Assembly (NCBI GenBank): GCA_963803875.1
Contig: CAWDOA010000008.1
Location: 520,782 to 584,781, forward strand
From: JABDIY01 sp963803875
GTDB taxonomy: Bacteria > Actinomycetota > Acidimicrobiia > Acidimicrobiales > SZUA-35
Length of the DNA stretch: 64,000 nucleotides
Reading direction: 5' to 3'
In this document: positions 8,483 to 17,429 of the stretch, piece by piece
Layout of the letters: every line of letters starts with the position of its first letter
Position numbering within the stretch: position 1 is the first letter of the stretch
Program-made: the position numbers and the translations under genes
The notes under the pieces: generated by a model
The model's database searches: none
Told to the model about the DNA's origin: nothing
The model's input: the letters and a program-made list of their open reading frames with translations, nothing else

Positions 8483-9003
8483 TAACGCTGAGGTTCGGGG
8501 AGAATGCGGGCATATGCGTTCCAGGTCATCTGGTCGAAGCAAACGAACCGCACCAACGATATGTCGGTTCTGGTTGAGAGAACGGTGTCCACCGCCACCC
8601 TGGCAGCTGCATCGATTGGGTAGGCGTAGATCCCGGTTGATATGGCAGGGAAGGCGATCGACTTGATCCCCACTTCGTCGGCCCGCAGAAGCGATTCGCG
8701 GTAACACGAGGCGAGGAGTTCAGGCTCACCGTTGACCCCACCTCGCCACACCGGTCCAACGGTGTGGATGACCCACGAAGCGGCCAGGTTGAATCCAGGA
8801 GTGATCTTCGCCTGACCGGTCTTGCAGCCTCCGAGAGTTCGGCAGTATTCGACAAGACGGGGGCCAGCCGCGCGATGAATCGCGCCGTCAACACCGCCAC
8901 CGCCCGAGAGAGACAGATTGGCAGCGTTGACGATCGCATCGGTCTTTTCGGTCGTGATATCACCGAGCACCAGTTCGACTCGCAAAGACTCCTCGCCAGG
9001 CAT
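8482..9003 (-). CDS. Macrodomain protein (ADP-ribose/O-acetyl-ADP-ribose type)
   Basis: A 173-residue stand-alone macrodomain. Typical parts are VELVLGDITTEKTDAIVNAA, the ligand loop SGGGGVDGAIHRAAGP, the segment KITPGFNLAASWVIHTVGPV and the phosphate loop FPAISTGIYAYPID. Bacterial members of this YmdB-like branch remove ADP-ribose marks or deacetylate O-acetyl-ADP-ribose. The C terminus is at the very edge of the tandem array. No ART or toxin partner is adjacent, so a housekeeping role is the default. Confidence 0.88.
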   Translation of the reverse strand: MPGEESLRVELVLGDITTEKTDAIVNAANLSLSGGGGVDGAIHRAAGPRLVEYCRTLGGCKTGQAKITPGFNLAASWVIHTVGPVWRGGVNGEPELLASCYRESLLRADEVGIKSIAFPAISTGIYAYPIDAAARVAVDTVLSTRTDISLVRFVCFDQMTWNAYARILPEPQR

Positions 9004-9180
9004 TCGCTAGACGATATCGGGCCCGACCCGAAGGCCATTCGCCGATCACAGCTCTCACTACCCCGCGAGATGAGGTGTCTACAGATTCGGATCGACAGTT
9101 GTTGATTCGTTTATTTACGTCTATATTCTCTTCAGGGTTCCGATCGTTCAGGGAAAGATCAACACGGTGGAGACAGACAA
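9004..9180. promoter_or_regulatory. Divergent intergenic region with an AT-rich promoter-like stretch
   Basis: The region lies between the macrodomain gene (left) and a hypothetical gene (right). Around 9100-9135 the DNA is markedly AT-rich (for example TTCGTTTATTTACGTC and TATATTCTC), unusual in this genome, and TATATT makes a plausible -10 for the rightward gene. No operator could be identified. Confidence 0.4.
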
Positions 9181-10116
9181 GTGGATCAACTACTGCCCCA
9201 ATGGGCCCAACCATTCGACGACGCCCAAGCGGCCAACGACTACTGGGATCTCGTCTGCGAGATAGCCCACACCCGCTGGGGAAACGACATCACGCTCAAC
9301 TATCTCTGGGGCCGAGCCGAGCACACCGATGGCCGGATCGCCCAGATTCACAACCTCGCCAAGGACGCGGTCGGCCTCGACACACTCACACAACGGACCG
9401 GCCTCTACAACTTCTTCTCGATGTTCGACGACATGAAGCGAGAGAACGAACTGTTCAAGGATTGGGAGTGGGTAGCACCTCGGCTCCGGCGCCGCCTTCA
9501 GGCCAACTGGGAATGTCCGTGGCAGCTCGTTGACGATCCCATCGATCCCTACACCAACTGGGTGGTGGCGATCGCAACCGAAAGCGGCTGCGCCCCCGTG
9601 GCCCAAGCATGGCTGGACGACTGGGGCGTGAACAGGGCTGCGGTCTGGGCCCGGGCCACCAGACAGAGCATGCACCCACCGAACGTGCGCCGGAGAACAA
9701 TCAACCATGTGGCAGGGGCCGGCGGGAATCCCGCTCTGCTCACGTTCGACAAGGCGCTTCACTGCTTCGACGGGGACATGTACACCACCGGCCTTGCTGC
9801 CGACCTCACCGGTCTGTTTGCCGGGCAGATTGGCGAGTACGGCGCCCTCGTGTGCGCTCCTACCGCTCACCAGCTGTACGTGATGCCCATCGCCGACCTC
9901 GCCGAGGTCCCGCCCGTTGTTGTACCACTCATGGTGATGTCGATCCTGCGCCAGCACACCGAACCGAATCCGGTCAGCCGTAGCGTCTTGTGGTACCGCG
10001 GACCCGAACAGCTCGAACCGTGCATGACCTATTCCCCGGAGGGGCGTATCTCGGTCTGCGCGGCTGAGCCGTTGGCAACCATCCTGCACGACTACGACAA
10101 ACGAATGGCCGCCTGA
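9181..10116 (+). CDS. Hypothetical protein, 311 residues
   Basis: I do not recognise the family. The protein looks soluble, with no signal peptide or membrane segment, is rich in Trp and His, and has clear codon bias over its whole length. The first half is mainly helical by appearance (YWDLVCEIAHTRWGNDITLN) and the second half has hydrophobic strand-like runs (YGALVCAPTAHQLYVMPIAD). It starts on GTG at 9181 with no strong Shine-Dalgarno sequence. It stands alone between a macrodomain gene and a degenerate amidohydrolase and is preceded by its own AT-rich promoter-like region. Confidence 0.7.
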   Translation: MDQLLPQWAQPFDDAQAANDYWDLVCEIAHTRWGNDITLNYLWGRAEHTDGRIAQIHNLAKDAVGLDTLTQRTGLYNFFSMFDDMKRENELFKDWEWVAPRLRRRLQANWECPWQLVDDPIDPYTNWVVAIATESGCAPVAQAWLDDWGVNRAAVWARATRQSMHPPNVRRRTINHVAGAGGNPALLTFDKALHCFDGDMYTTGLAADLTGLFAGQIGEYGALVCAPTAHQLYVMPIADLAEVPPVVVPLMVMSILRQHTEPNPVSRSVLWYRGPEQLEPCMTYSPEGRISVCAAEPLATILHDYDKRMAA

Positions 10117-10153
10117 CCATCATTGCCGGCGGCGGTGGCGGCACACTATCCAC

Positions 10154-11234
10154 GTGCCAGTTCATGATCTGATCGTTCGTGCCGGACGGGTCGTCAGCGG
10201 GCTCGCCACGTCACCCCATACTGCCGACATTGCCGTCCGGGACGGCGCCATCGCTGTTATCGGCCGAGTGAAAGATCGAGCCCATCGAGTCATCGATGCC
10301 GACGGCGCCCTGGTGATACCAGGTCTTGTTGCCCTACTGCCGCCAGCCGAGGTAGCCGAGTTCGAGCGCAACCGCCAGCGTCATCACGCACCGGGGGTGA
10401 CCACTACGATCGAGGAACTTCCGCCGTCGGTCGAAATCGACGACGTTGCCCGTTTCTATCGAAAATCTGTCGGCGGTCCTTTTCTTGTGGACCGCGGTTT
10501 CCTGCTTCCCCATGACGCCATCCGTCAGCGGGTGATGGGAAACAAGATTCGCGATCACCTCGCACCGTCGGTCGGCGACCTCGAGCGGATGGTCGACCTT
10601 TTCGCTGACGGGCTGATCGCCGGAGCGCTCGGGCTGCATTCCAAACTGGAAGGTGAACTCGACGAGCTCCAACGACTCCTGCCGCGCCACCGTGGAGCAG
10701 CTGACAGTCCGCACCGAAACCGACGCGACTACCACTGTCGTTCTCAACGCCCAAGGACGAGAGTCCGGTGAGTTGTTGGAGGTGAGCCGATCTCTGGCCG
10801 GCGTCAAGGGCGTTGGTGCAGTTGTAGTCGCAACGGATGAACCGCTCGATGATGACCAGGTGGTCTCGGCCATTCGCCCGCATGCCGACGGCACCCCACC
10901 GGCCGAGCATCCACCGGAGTCCCACATCATCGCCGGACCGGGACTGAACCCGCTCGGCCTTGTTCGCAAATTGAATCCTGCCGATGGAGATATCCAACCG
11001 GTTGCGCTGTGTTGGGCAACGATGGCACGGTCGTTCGGACTTCACGACCGAGGAATCATTGCGACCGATCGCCGCGCTGATCTCAACGTTCTCGATCAAG
11101 TCCACCTGAACAATGAGCTGACCGACGGCCTGGTCTCAACACTGGTGGCCGGCAACGAGATAGTGAGCTTCAACGAACTCACCGGCGTAGCGCCAGGTCG
11201 AATCGTTTCTCGGTCGGTGGTCGAACCCGATTAG
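10154..11234 (+). pseudogene. Degenerate amidohydrolase (N-acyl-D-amino-acid deacylase-like), frameshifted
   Basis: The N terminus (HDLIVRAGRVVSG, then VIDADGALVIPGLV) and C terminus (ARSFGLHDRG, ATDRRADLNVLD) match the composite beta-sandwich ends of amidohydrolase family 3. The metal-binding HxH that normally follows PGLVD is absent, being replaced by ALLPPAEVAEFE. The total of about 360 residues is far shorter than the usual 500 or more. The reading frame also changes near 10680-10692, where one base is surplus at CTGCCGCGCC. The frameshift alone might be an assembly error, but loss of the catalytic core points to a real inactive relic or a repurposed fold. Confidence 0.7.
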
Positions 11235-11243
11235 GTTCGCCAT

Positions 11244-12161
11244 ATGGAGATTCTCCGCACGCCCGATCACCGCTTCGAGAACCTCGACGGTTTCGCGTTC
11301 AGCCCGAACTACCTGAACGTCCCCGCAGGCGATCCGGACGAACAACAACTGAGAGTTCACTACCTCGACGAGGGTCCCGTCGACCAACCCCCCATCCTCC
11401 TGATGCACGGAGAGCCGAGCTGGAGCTATCTGTACCGCAAGATGATCCCGATACTGGTCGAGGCCGGCCACAGGGTGATAGCACCCGATCTCGTGGGATT
11501 CGGGAGATCGGACAAGCCAGCCGAGCAGAGCGACTACTCCTACAACCGATTGGTGAGCTGGATGGAAGCGGCACTGATTACCGAGCTCGACCTCGAGAAC
11601 ATCACACTGTTCTGCCAAGACTGGGGCGGTCTGATCGGGCTTCGCTTGGTCGCAGCCCATCCCGACCGTTTCGCACGAGTCATGGCGGCCAACACCGGCA
11701 TGCCGGTGGGAAACAGCACCCCGCCCCAGGCGTTCCTCGAGTGGCAAATGTTCAGCCAGGCCGTGCCCGAGTTTCCAACCAGCATCATCGTGCAGGGTGG
11801 GTGCGAGACTGCGCTGACCCCCTCCGAACTGGCCGCCTACGAAGCTCCCTTCCCCGACGAAACCTACAAATCAGGTGCTCGGATTCTGCCCACCCTGGTA
11901 CCGACCACACCAGAGGATCCGGCCCGCGAGGCCCAGATCAAGGCGTGGAAATCGCTCTCGGCTTTCAACCGCCCGTTTCTCACCGCTTTCAGCGACAAGG
12001 ATGCCGTTACCGCAGGAGGTGAGGTTGTGTTCCAGAACAAAGTTGCTGGGGCCCAAGGCCAGAAACATGTGACCATCGAGGGTGGTGGTCACTTCCTGCA
12101 AGAAGATGAGCCGCAACAGATCTGTGACCACCTGATCGCACTGATCGCAGGCGGTCGGTGA
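11244..12161 (+). CDS. Haloalkane dehalogenase (HLD-I type alpha/beta hydrolase)
   Basis: A 305-residue alpha/beta hydrolase. The oxyanion loop is LLMHGEPSWSYLYRKMIP. The nucleophile is an Asp in LFCQDWGGLIGLRLV (about residue 126), and its following Trp is a halide-binding residue. The acid is in AFSDKDAVT (about 251-253) and the base His is in EGGGHFLQEDEP (about 283). The Asp nucleophile with an adjacent Trp separates haloalkane dehalogenases from esterases and epoxide hydrolases, and the overall layout resembles DhlA/DmmA-like subfamily I. It hydrolyses carbon-halogen bonds in the cytosol. The natural substrate is unknown, though marine organohalides are a reasonable guess. Confidence 0.88.
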   Translation: MEILRTPDHRFENLDGFAFSPNYLNVPAGDPDEQQLRVHYLDEGPVDQPPILLMHGEPSWSYLYRKMIPILVEAGHRVIAPDLVGFGRSDKPAEQSDYSYNRLVSWMEAALITELDLENITLFCQDWGGLIGLRLVAAHPDRFARVMAANTGMPVGNSTPPQAFLEWQMFSQAVPEFPTSIIVQGGCETALTPSELAAYEAPFPDETYKSGARILPTLVPTTPEDPAREAQIKAWKSLSAFNRPFLTAFSDKDAVTAGGEVVFQNKVAGAQGQKHVTIEGGGHFLQEDEPQQICDHLIALIAGGR

Positions 12162-12162
12162 C

Positions 12163-12984
12163 CTAAACCTGTCCTGCCGGTACCGGTGCCAATCGCGGGA
12201 CCGGCTGCTCGACCGTTGACTCCCGGGACCGGACCAGTCGACGACCCCCATGGAGCACGCCGTACCAGAAGACCATGATGGCGGCCGCCACGATTCCGTC
12301 CATCCAGTAGTGATTGGCGGTCACCATCACCGCCCACATGGTGAGCACTGCGTGGGCAACCCCCAGCCATTTCAGCCACGGCGCCGTCGCAAACCGATAG
12401 GTGGCGGCACCGACGAACAACGCCCAACCCACATGGATCGAGGGCATTGCCTGGAGTTGGCCGATTTGAGCTCGACCCAGCGCCGAATAGACAGATTGGT
12501 TGTAGAAGATGCCCGTGTCGATCATCCCTGTCTGCTCGATGAAGCGGGGCGGCGCCACCGCAACCAGTTGAATGAGGAGGGACGTGCCTGTGAAGAGCGC
12601 CATCTGGGTTCGATAGCTGGCGTAATGATCACGGTTTCGCCACCACATCCACAGCAGCGACCAACCGAACACTGCGACGTGGGCAAGGGCGTAGTAGATG
12701 TTGGCCGACTTGACGATCCACGGATACGGCAGAATGAGATCCTGCATCCAGGTCTCACTGGGCAGGTAGATAGCACGCTGTAGATCCCAGATCTGCTCGC
12801 CCCGCTCGAAGGCCTGATCGACGCCGAACGCCTTGATGCGGCCACCCAGATTCCACACCGCATACAGGGCCGAGACGATGCCGAACTCACGAGCAAAGGA
12901 TCGGAGCAGCCCGGTGACGAAGGGCCACACGGCGATCGCAAGGAGAGCGCCGCCAACCCCCCATCGCCAGCTCAACCATCCCAC
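12163..12984 (-). CDS. PAP2-superfamily integral membrane phosphatase/transferase
   Basis: A 273-residue protein with about six membrane segments. PAP2-type catalytic motifs are LQAMPSIHVGWALF (Ser-x-His) and TANHYWMDGIVAA (His with Asp four positions on), preceded by VAPPRFIEQTG. The arrangement resembles actinobacterial inositol-phosphotransferase-like (Aur1/Ipt1-type) members. The GTG start at 12984 was chosen because GGAGGGAAG lies about eight bases upstream; the longer open frame to 13101 runs through repeat-rich DNA. It converges on the haloalkane dehalogenase stop, one base apart. Confidence 0.8.
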   Translation of the reverse strand: MGWLSWRWGVGGALLAIAVWPFVTGLLRSFAREFGIVSALYAVWNLGGRIKAFGVDQAFERGEQIWDLQRAIYLPSETWMQDLILPYPWIVKSANIYYALAHVAVFGWSLLWMWWRNRDHYASYRTQMALFTGTSLLIQLVAVAPPRFIEQTGMIDTGIFYNQSVYSALGRAQIGQLQAMPSIHVGWALFVGAATYRFATAPWLKWLGVAHAVLTMWAVMVTANHYWMDGIVAAAIMVFWYGVLHGGRRLVRSRESTVEQPVPRLAPVPAGQV

Positions 12985-13186
12985 TAATTCACTTCCCTCC
13001 GGGGCGAGTTCGGCGCATAGCGCCGATACTCGGTTGGAGAGGAGGCGCGTAGCGCCGACGAACGGCGGCGTCCTCGCTCGCCTCCGGGCCTTCCTGTCCA
13101 TCTACTCACTCGCGTCTCCTCGTCCCTCGTCGCCACTCCCTCGATGGACCCGGCCCTCCAGGTCGCTCCGGAACGACGGTACCTGC
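12985..13186. repeat. Hairpin- and repeat-rich intergenic segment
   Basis: Two small hairpins are visible: CGGCGC-ATA-GCGCCG at 13011-13025 and GGCGC-GTA-GCGCC at 13044-13056. At about 13157-13170 the sequence CTCCAGGTCGCTCC matches the core of the 104-bp tandem repeat near 8 kb. The segment follows the sulfatase stop and precedes the PAP2 gene on the same strand, so it may act as a terminator or RNA stability element. Confidence 0.6.
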
Positions 13187-14603
13187 TCAATGAGCTGGGT
13201 TGTCGCCAACCTTGGCCTGTAGTCGCGCCAGTTCAGATTCCAGGTCTGATCGCACGGATGCGTACTCCGGTCGGGCATACACGTTGGTGGTTTCGAGCGG
13301 ATCGGATTCGAGGTCGAACAGCTCCCACTCGACCGGATCGGTGGGACCATGGGCGCCGGCCTGCCCGAGAGGATCGTTGTAGTAACAGATCAGCTTATGG
13401 GTGAGGGTTCGCACGCCGTAGTGGGCGGGCACGTTGTGGGCACCGTCCCTGTGCATCCAGTATCGGTAGTACATCGACGTCTGCCAATCCGAAGGTGTCT
13501 CGCCATCGAGAACCGGCACGAAGCTGCGTCCCCTGCATCTCGCCGGGGATCTCGACGCCGGCCAGGTCACAGAACGTGGGGGCGAAATCGACGTTGAGAA
13601 CCATTGCATCCTGGATCGTGCCGGCCTCGATCCTTTGCGGGAACCGGATGAGGAACGGCATCTGGAGCGACTCTTCGTACATCAGTCGTTTGTCGAACCA
13701 ACCGTGATCACCCAGAAAGAACCCCTGATCCGAGGTGTACACCACGATCGTGTTGTCAGCCTGGCCGGTGCTGTCGAGATAGTCGAGCATCCGGCCCACG
13801 CTGTCGTCGATGCTGGCGATGGTGCGCAGATAGTCCTTGATGTACCGCTGATACCGCCACCGGATCTCCTCGTCCCGGGTCAGCCCATGAGGCACAGGTG
13901 ACTTGAGATCGACGATCGGATCGAGATCCATCAACCGCATCTCCATGGCCTGCACCACCGCGGCCCTGGTGTGGTGATCGTCGAACATCGTCTCCGGCTC
14001 CGGAATCTCCACGTCGTCGTACAAGGTGAAGTGTTTCTTCGATGGCTCCCAGGTGCGGTGTGGCGCCTTGTGATGGGTGAGAATCATCCACGGGCGGTCG
14101 CGATCACAACGATCGAGCCAGGCGAGACTGTCGTCGGTGATCAGATCGGTGACGTACCCACTTCGTTCAACGATGTCGTAACCAGCCGCTCCGTCGGTTC
14201 TGCTCTGAAGCATGACCGGGTTGTGATAGTGCCCCTGTCCGGGAAGCACCCGCCAGAAATCGAATCCGGTTGGATCGTGGAGAGGGCCATGACCCAGATG
14301 CCATTTGCCCACAACGGCGGTCTGGTAGCCAGCAGCCTGGAGGAGTTTGGGGAAGGTGAGCAGCCGATTGTCCATATGTGTGTCGAGGGTCGTCACCCGA
14401 TTCACGTGGTTGTAGGTTCCTGTCAGCACCGCCGCCCGGCTCGGGGTACAGATGCTGTTGGTACAGAAGCAGCTGTTGAGCAACATGCCACCTACGGCGA
14501 TCCGATCCAGGTTCGGTGTCTGGTTGATAACGCTGCCATAGGCACTGATCGCATGGGCGGCGTGATCGTCGCTCATGATGAACAACAGGTTCGGACGTCT
14601 CAT
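13187..14603 (-). CDS. Sulfatase (formylglycine-dependent, type I), one-base frameshift
   Basis: The N terminus has the calcium-binding Asp pair in LLFIMSDDHAAHA and the formylglycine motif C-T-P-S-R at residue 52 (SICTPSRAAVLTG). KWHLGHGP and YTSDQGFFLGDHGWFDKR supply further active-site residues. The frame breaks at a CCCC run at 13530-13533 (plus strand). Removing one base joins EIPGEMQG to RSFVPVLDG and continues through the typical sulfatase C terminus (ELFDLESDPLETTN), giving about 471 residues. Both parts are in good condition, so an assembly indel is likely. The family cleaves sulfate esters; activity would need a formylglycine-generating enzyme encoded elsewhere. No signal peptide is seen. 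Confidence 0.85.
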
Positions 14604-14722
14604 GTCCCCAGTATCGCCCTGTCACCCCAAGAGCCCCAGCTCGCAGTAGTGGCAGACAAACCATCATCGGGTCCCGCGGCCTGAGTACCGCAACCCCGAT
14701 TGGATCGGGCAAGGTTGTTGGT

Positions 14723-15154
14723 ATGGGGAGCGAGTCAGAAACGAACGGGGACGTCTCCATCGAATGGCGAGGCGACTTCGAGAGCGAAGAAGCGAACGCG
14801 CTCCACTCCGCAGCCTTCATCACCCGGCTCCGCACCGCTGAGGAATGGGACTGGAGATCGATCGTTCATCGCCACAGCCTTGGTTGGTGCACCGCACGCT
14901 CCAAGGGGCAACTCGTTGGATTCGCAAATGTCGTGTCGGATGGTTTCGTGCACAGCTGGCTTCAGGACGTGATGGTGCTGCCCACCCACCAGCGGTCAGG
15001 GGTAGGCCGAGCGCTGGTCGCCCTTGCGGTCGAACGATCCAAAGAGGCACGATGCGAATGGCTACACGTCGACTTCGATGACGACGCTGCGGACTTCTAC
15101 TTCAAAGGCTGTGGCTTCACCCACACCAATGCAGGGCTGTACCGCCTCCAGTAG
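14723..15154 (+). CDS. GNAT-family N-acetyltransferase
   Basis: A 143-residue protein consisting of a single GNAT fold. The acetyl-CoA-binding motif A is VMVLPTHQRSGVGRALVALA, with the R/Q-x-x-G-x-G/A loop QRSGVG. The C-terminal part, DAADFYFKGCGFTHTNAGLY, is the usual motif B. The substrate is unknown. It is divergent from the sulfatase and convergent with groL across a strong terminator. Confidence 0.85.
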   Translation: MGSESETNGDVSIEWRGDFESEEANALHSAAFITRLRTAEEWDWRSIVHRHSLGWCTARSKGQLVGFANVVSDGFVHSWLQDVMVLPTHQRSGVGRALVALAVERSKEARCEWLHVDFDDDAADFYFKGCGFTHTNAGLYRLQ

Positions 15155-15210
15155 CGACGGGTTGCTTCCCGGCCGCACGATCGCAACGACAGCAGTACCG
15201 CAAAAACAAA

Positions 15211-15234
15211 GGGGCCGGCCCAAAGGCCGGCCCC
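15211..15234 (-). terminator. Intrinsic terminator of groSL
   Basis: GGGGCCGGCC-CAAA-GGCCGGCCCC forms a perfect 10-bp GC stem with a 4-nt loop. On the minus strand it is followed by TTTGTTTTTG, making a standard rho-independent terminator 25 bases downstream of the groL stop. It may also stop readthrough from the GNAT gene. Confidence 0.92.
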
Positions 15235-15258
15235 CGAGAAATCAGCGTGAGCTGACGG

Positions 15259-16899
15259 CTACATCATGCCACCCATACCACCCATGCCGCCCATATCGGG
15301 CATGCCGCCGCCGGCGCCTTCAGGCTCCGGCTTGTCGGCGACGAGGCTTTCGGTGGTGAGGAGGAGCGCTGCAATGGATGCTGCGTTCTGAATAGCTGCA
15401 CGGGTGACCTTGGCCGGGTCGGTGATGCCGCTTTTCATCAGGTCTTCCAGCTCGCCCTTGGCCGCGTTCAGACCGACGTTGCCTTCGGCTTCCTGCACCC
15501 GGGTAATCCAGATGGCACCTTCGAGACCGGCATTCTCGGCGATGAGGCGAGTCGGAGCTGCGAGCGCACGATACACGCTCTCCGCACCGGTCCTCTCGTC
15601 ACCCTTGAGCTTCTTGATGGCCTTCTCCACGGCGGGACGAGCCCGCAGCAGTGCGGTGCCACCACCGGCGACAACGCCCTCTTCGAGCGCGGCGCGGGTT
15701 GCGGACAGGGCATCCTCGATGCGGTGCTTCTTCTCCTTGAGCTCCACTTCGGTGGCTGCACCGACCTGGACAACAGCAACGCCGCCGGCCAGCTTGGCCA
15801 GACGCTCCTGGAGCTTCTCACGGTCCCAGTCGCTGTCGGTGTTCTCGATCTCGGAACGGATCTGCGAAATGCGGCCATCAACGTCGGCCTTGTCGCCGCC
15901 ACCTTCAACAATGGTGGTGTTGTCCTTGGTGATCACGATCTTTCGAGCGGTGCCCAACAGGTCCATGGTTGCGCCATCAAGCTTGAGGCCAACCTCTTCG
16001 GCAATGACCTGACCACCGGTGAGAATGGCCATGTCTTGGAGCATTGCCTTGCGGCGCTCGCCGAAGCCGGGAGCCTTGACGGCCACCGAGGCGAAGGTGC
16101 CACGGATCTTGTTGACGACCAGGGTCGCCAGGGCTTCACCGTCGACGTCCTCGGCGATGATCACCAGCGGCTTGCCGCTCTGCATGACCTTTTCGAGCAC
16201 GGGCAGGAGATCCTGTACGTTGCTGATCTTGCCCTGGTTGAACAGGATGTAAGGGTTCTCGAGAACCGCTTCCTGACGGTCGGGGTCGGTCACGAAGTAG
16301 GGGCTGATGTAACCCTTGTCGAACTGCATGCCCTCGGTGAACTCGAGCTCGATTCCGAAGGTGTTCGACTCTTCGATTGTGACAACGCCGTCTTTGCCCA
16401 CTTTGTCGATGGCATCGGCAAGGACCTTGCCAACGCTGTCATCGGCGGCGGAGATGGAAGCGACCTGAGCGATCTGCTTCTTGTCTTCGATGGCTACGGC
16501 GTTCTTGCCAATCTCGTCGACGGCGGCAGCTACAGCAGCCTCGATGCCCTTCTTGAGCACCATCGGGTTGGCGCCGGCAGTCACGTTCCTGAGGCCTTCC
16601 TTGATGAGGGCCTGAGCGAGCACGGTGGCGGTGGTGGTTCCGTCGCCGGCTACATCGTTGGTCTTGGTGGCGACCTCTTTGACCAGCTGGGCACCCATGT
16701 TCTCAAAGGGATCCTCAAGCTCGATCTCACGAGCGATGGATACACCATCGTTGGTGATGGTCGGGGCGCCGAACTTCTTGTCGAGCACCACGTTTCGGCC
16801 TTTGGGGCCCAGCGTCACCTTCACCGCATCGGCGAGCTTGTTCACGCCGATCTCGAGCACGCGGCGCGCTTCATCGTCAAATTTCAACATTTTTGCCAT
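15259..16899 (-). CDS. groL: 60-kDa chaperonin GroEL
   Basis: A 546-residue ATP-dependent folding chamber subunit, full length for the family. Diagnostic parts are KVTLGPKGRNVVLDKKFG near the N terminus, the ATPase segment VAGDGTTTATVLAQAL, and a C terminus rich in Gly-Gly-Met repeats (GGMGGMGGMM). The Met/Gly tail is the housekeeping GroEL form, not the His-rich tail of actinobacterial GroEL1 paralogues. It is the second gene of groS-groL, 11 bases behind groS, and is controlled by the CIRCE element upstream. Confidence 0.98.
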   Translation of the reverse strand: MAKMLKFDDEARRVLEIGVNKLADAVKVTLGPKGRNVVLDKKFGAPTITNDGVSIAREIELEDPFENMGAQLVKEVATKTNDVAGDGTTTATVLAQALIKEGLRNVTAGANPMVLKKGIEAAVAAAVDEIGKNAVAIEDKKQIAQVASISAADDSVGKVLADAIDKVGKDGVVTIEESNTFGIELEFTEGMQFDKGYISPYFVTDPDRQEAVLENPYILFNQGKISNVQDLLPVLEKVMQSGKPLVIIAEDVDGEALATLVVNKIRGTFASVAVKAPGFGERRKAMLQDMAILTGGQVIAEEVGLKLDGATMDLLGTARKIVITKDNTTIVEGGGDKADVDGRISQIRSEIENTDSDWDREKLQERLAKLAGGVAVVQVGAATEVELKEKKHRIEDALSATRAALEEGVVAGGGTALLRARPAVEKAIKKLKGDERTGAESVYRALAAPTRLIAENAGLEGAIWITRVQEAEGNVGLNAAKGELEDLMKSGITDPAKVTRAAIQNAASIAALLLTTESLVADKPEPEGAGGGMPDMGGMGGMGGMM

Positions 16900-16910
16900 G
16901 TGATTACCTC

Positions 16911-17198
16911 TTAAGCGAGCTTCGCGAGGATGTCGCGAGCGTTGAGAATGAGAAGGTCTTCGCCTTCGATGGTGATTTCGGTGCCGCCGTACTTGCTGTA
17001 GACCACGGTGTCGCCGACTGCGACATCCATGGGGATCAGTTCGCCGGCATCGCTGCGGCGACCGATGCCTACAGCGACCACCTCGCCCTGTTGGGGCTTC
17101 TCTTTGGCAGTGTCGGGAATCACCAGGCCGCTAGCGGTGGTGGACTCGGCTTCCTTGGCCCGGATAACAATCCGGTCCTCAAGTGGTTGCAGTTTCAT
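16911..17198 (-). CDS. groS: 10-kDa co-chaperonin GroES
   Basis: A 95-residue heptameric lid of the chaperonin. It begins MKLQPLEDRIVIRAKEAE and has the mobile loop TTASGLVIPDTAKEKPQQG, plus GDTVVYSKYGGTEI near the C terminus. A GGAGG sits about ten bases ahead of the ATG. The gene leads the groSL operon. Confidence 0.98.
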   Translation of the reverse strand: MKLQPLEDRIVIRAKEAESTTASGLVIPDTAKEKPQQGEVVAVGIGRRSDAGELIPMDVAVGDTVVYSKYGGTEITIEGEDLLILNARDILAKLA

Positions 17199-17220
17199 TC
17201 GTGCGTGCCTCCATTGGCGA

Positions 17221-17247
17221 TTAGCACTCTCATAGGACGAGTGATAA
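17221..17247 (-). promoter_or_regulatory. CIRCE operator (HrcA site) for groSL
   Basis: TTAGCACTC-N9-GAGTGATAA matches the CIRCE consensus (arms TTAGCACTC and GAGTGCTAA) with one mismatch. It lies 23 bp before the groS ATG and overlaps the downstream end of the predicted -10, so HrcA repression by promoter occlusion is expected. hrcA is not in this window. Confidence 0.95.
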
Positions 17248-17275
17248 TGCTAGAAATCGAAGCGGCGCGTAACAA
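17247..17275 (-). promoter_or_regulatory. Predicted sigma-A promoter of groSL
   Basis: On the minus strand TTGTTA (17270-17275) and TAGCAT (17247-17252) are separated by 17 bp. Transcription would start within the proximal CIRCE, which suits HrcA control. Confidence 0.6.
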
Positions 17276-17292
17276 CATGCCGCGGCTACTTT

Positions 17293-17319
17293 TTGGCAAT
17301 CCTCCCCCGAGAGTGCCAA
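17293..17319 (-). promoter_or_regulatory. Second, divergent CIRCE-like element upstream of groSL
   Basis: TTGGCAATC-N9-GAGTGCCAA keeps the 9-9-9 CIRCE geometry and matches 7 of 9 and 8 of 9 arm positions. It lies 72 bp (centre to centre) upstream of the canonical CIRCE and just above the -35. Dual CIRCE elements exist before groESL in some actinobacteria; this copy would bind HrcA more weakly. Confidence 0.7.
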
Positions 17320-17429
17320 TCGCCCCCCACTGCCCAAATTCCTGTGGATACCCACACTGGACGTGGCTCTCAGCTTGGCAGAACGTCCGAATGTGGCTAT
17401 CAACCGGGATTTCACCGGCTCGGGACCCT

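Noticed and set aside
7161..8666. Long plus-strand open frame through the phosphatidyltransferase-like gene and the tandem array
   Set aside because: It is out of phase with the real gene, is Arg/Pro/Ser-rich low-complexity, and owes its length to the repeat array having no stops in that phase.
12985..13101. N-terminal extension of the PAP2 protein
   Set aside because: The extra codons run through hairpin repeats and are Arg-rich; a GTG with a good Shine-Dalgarno sequence at 12984 starts the conserved part.
15724..16914. Long open frame antisense to groL
   Set aside because: A GC-rich shadow of groL; no homology and no start signal.
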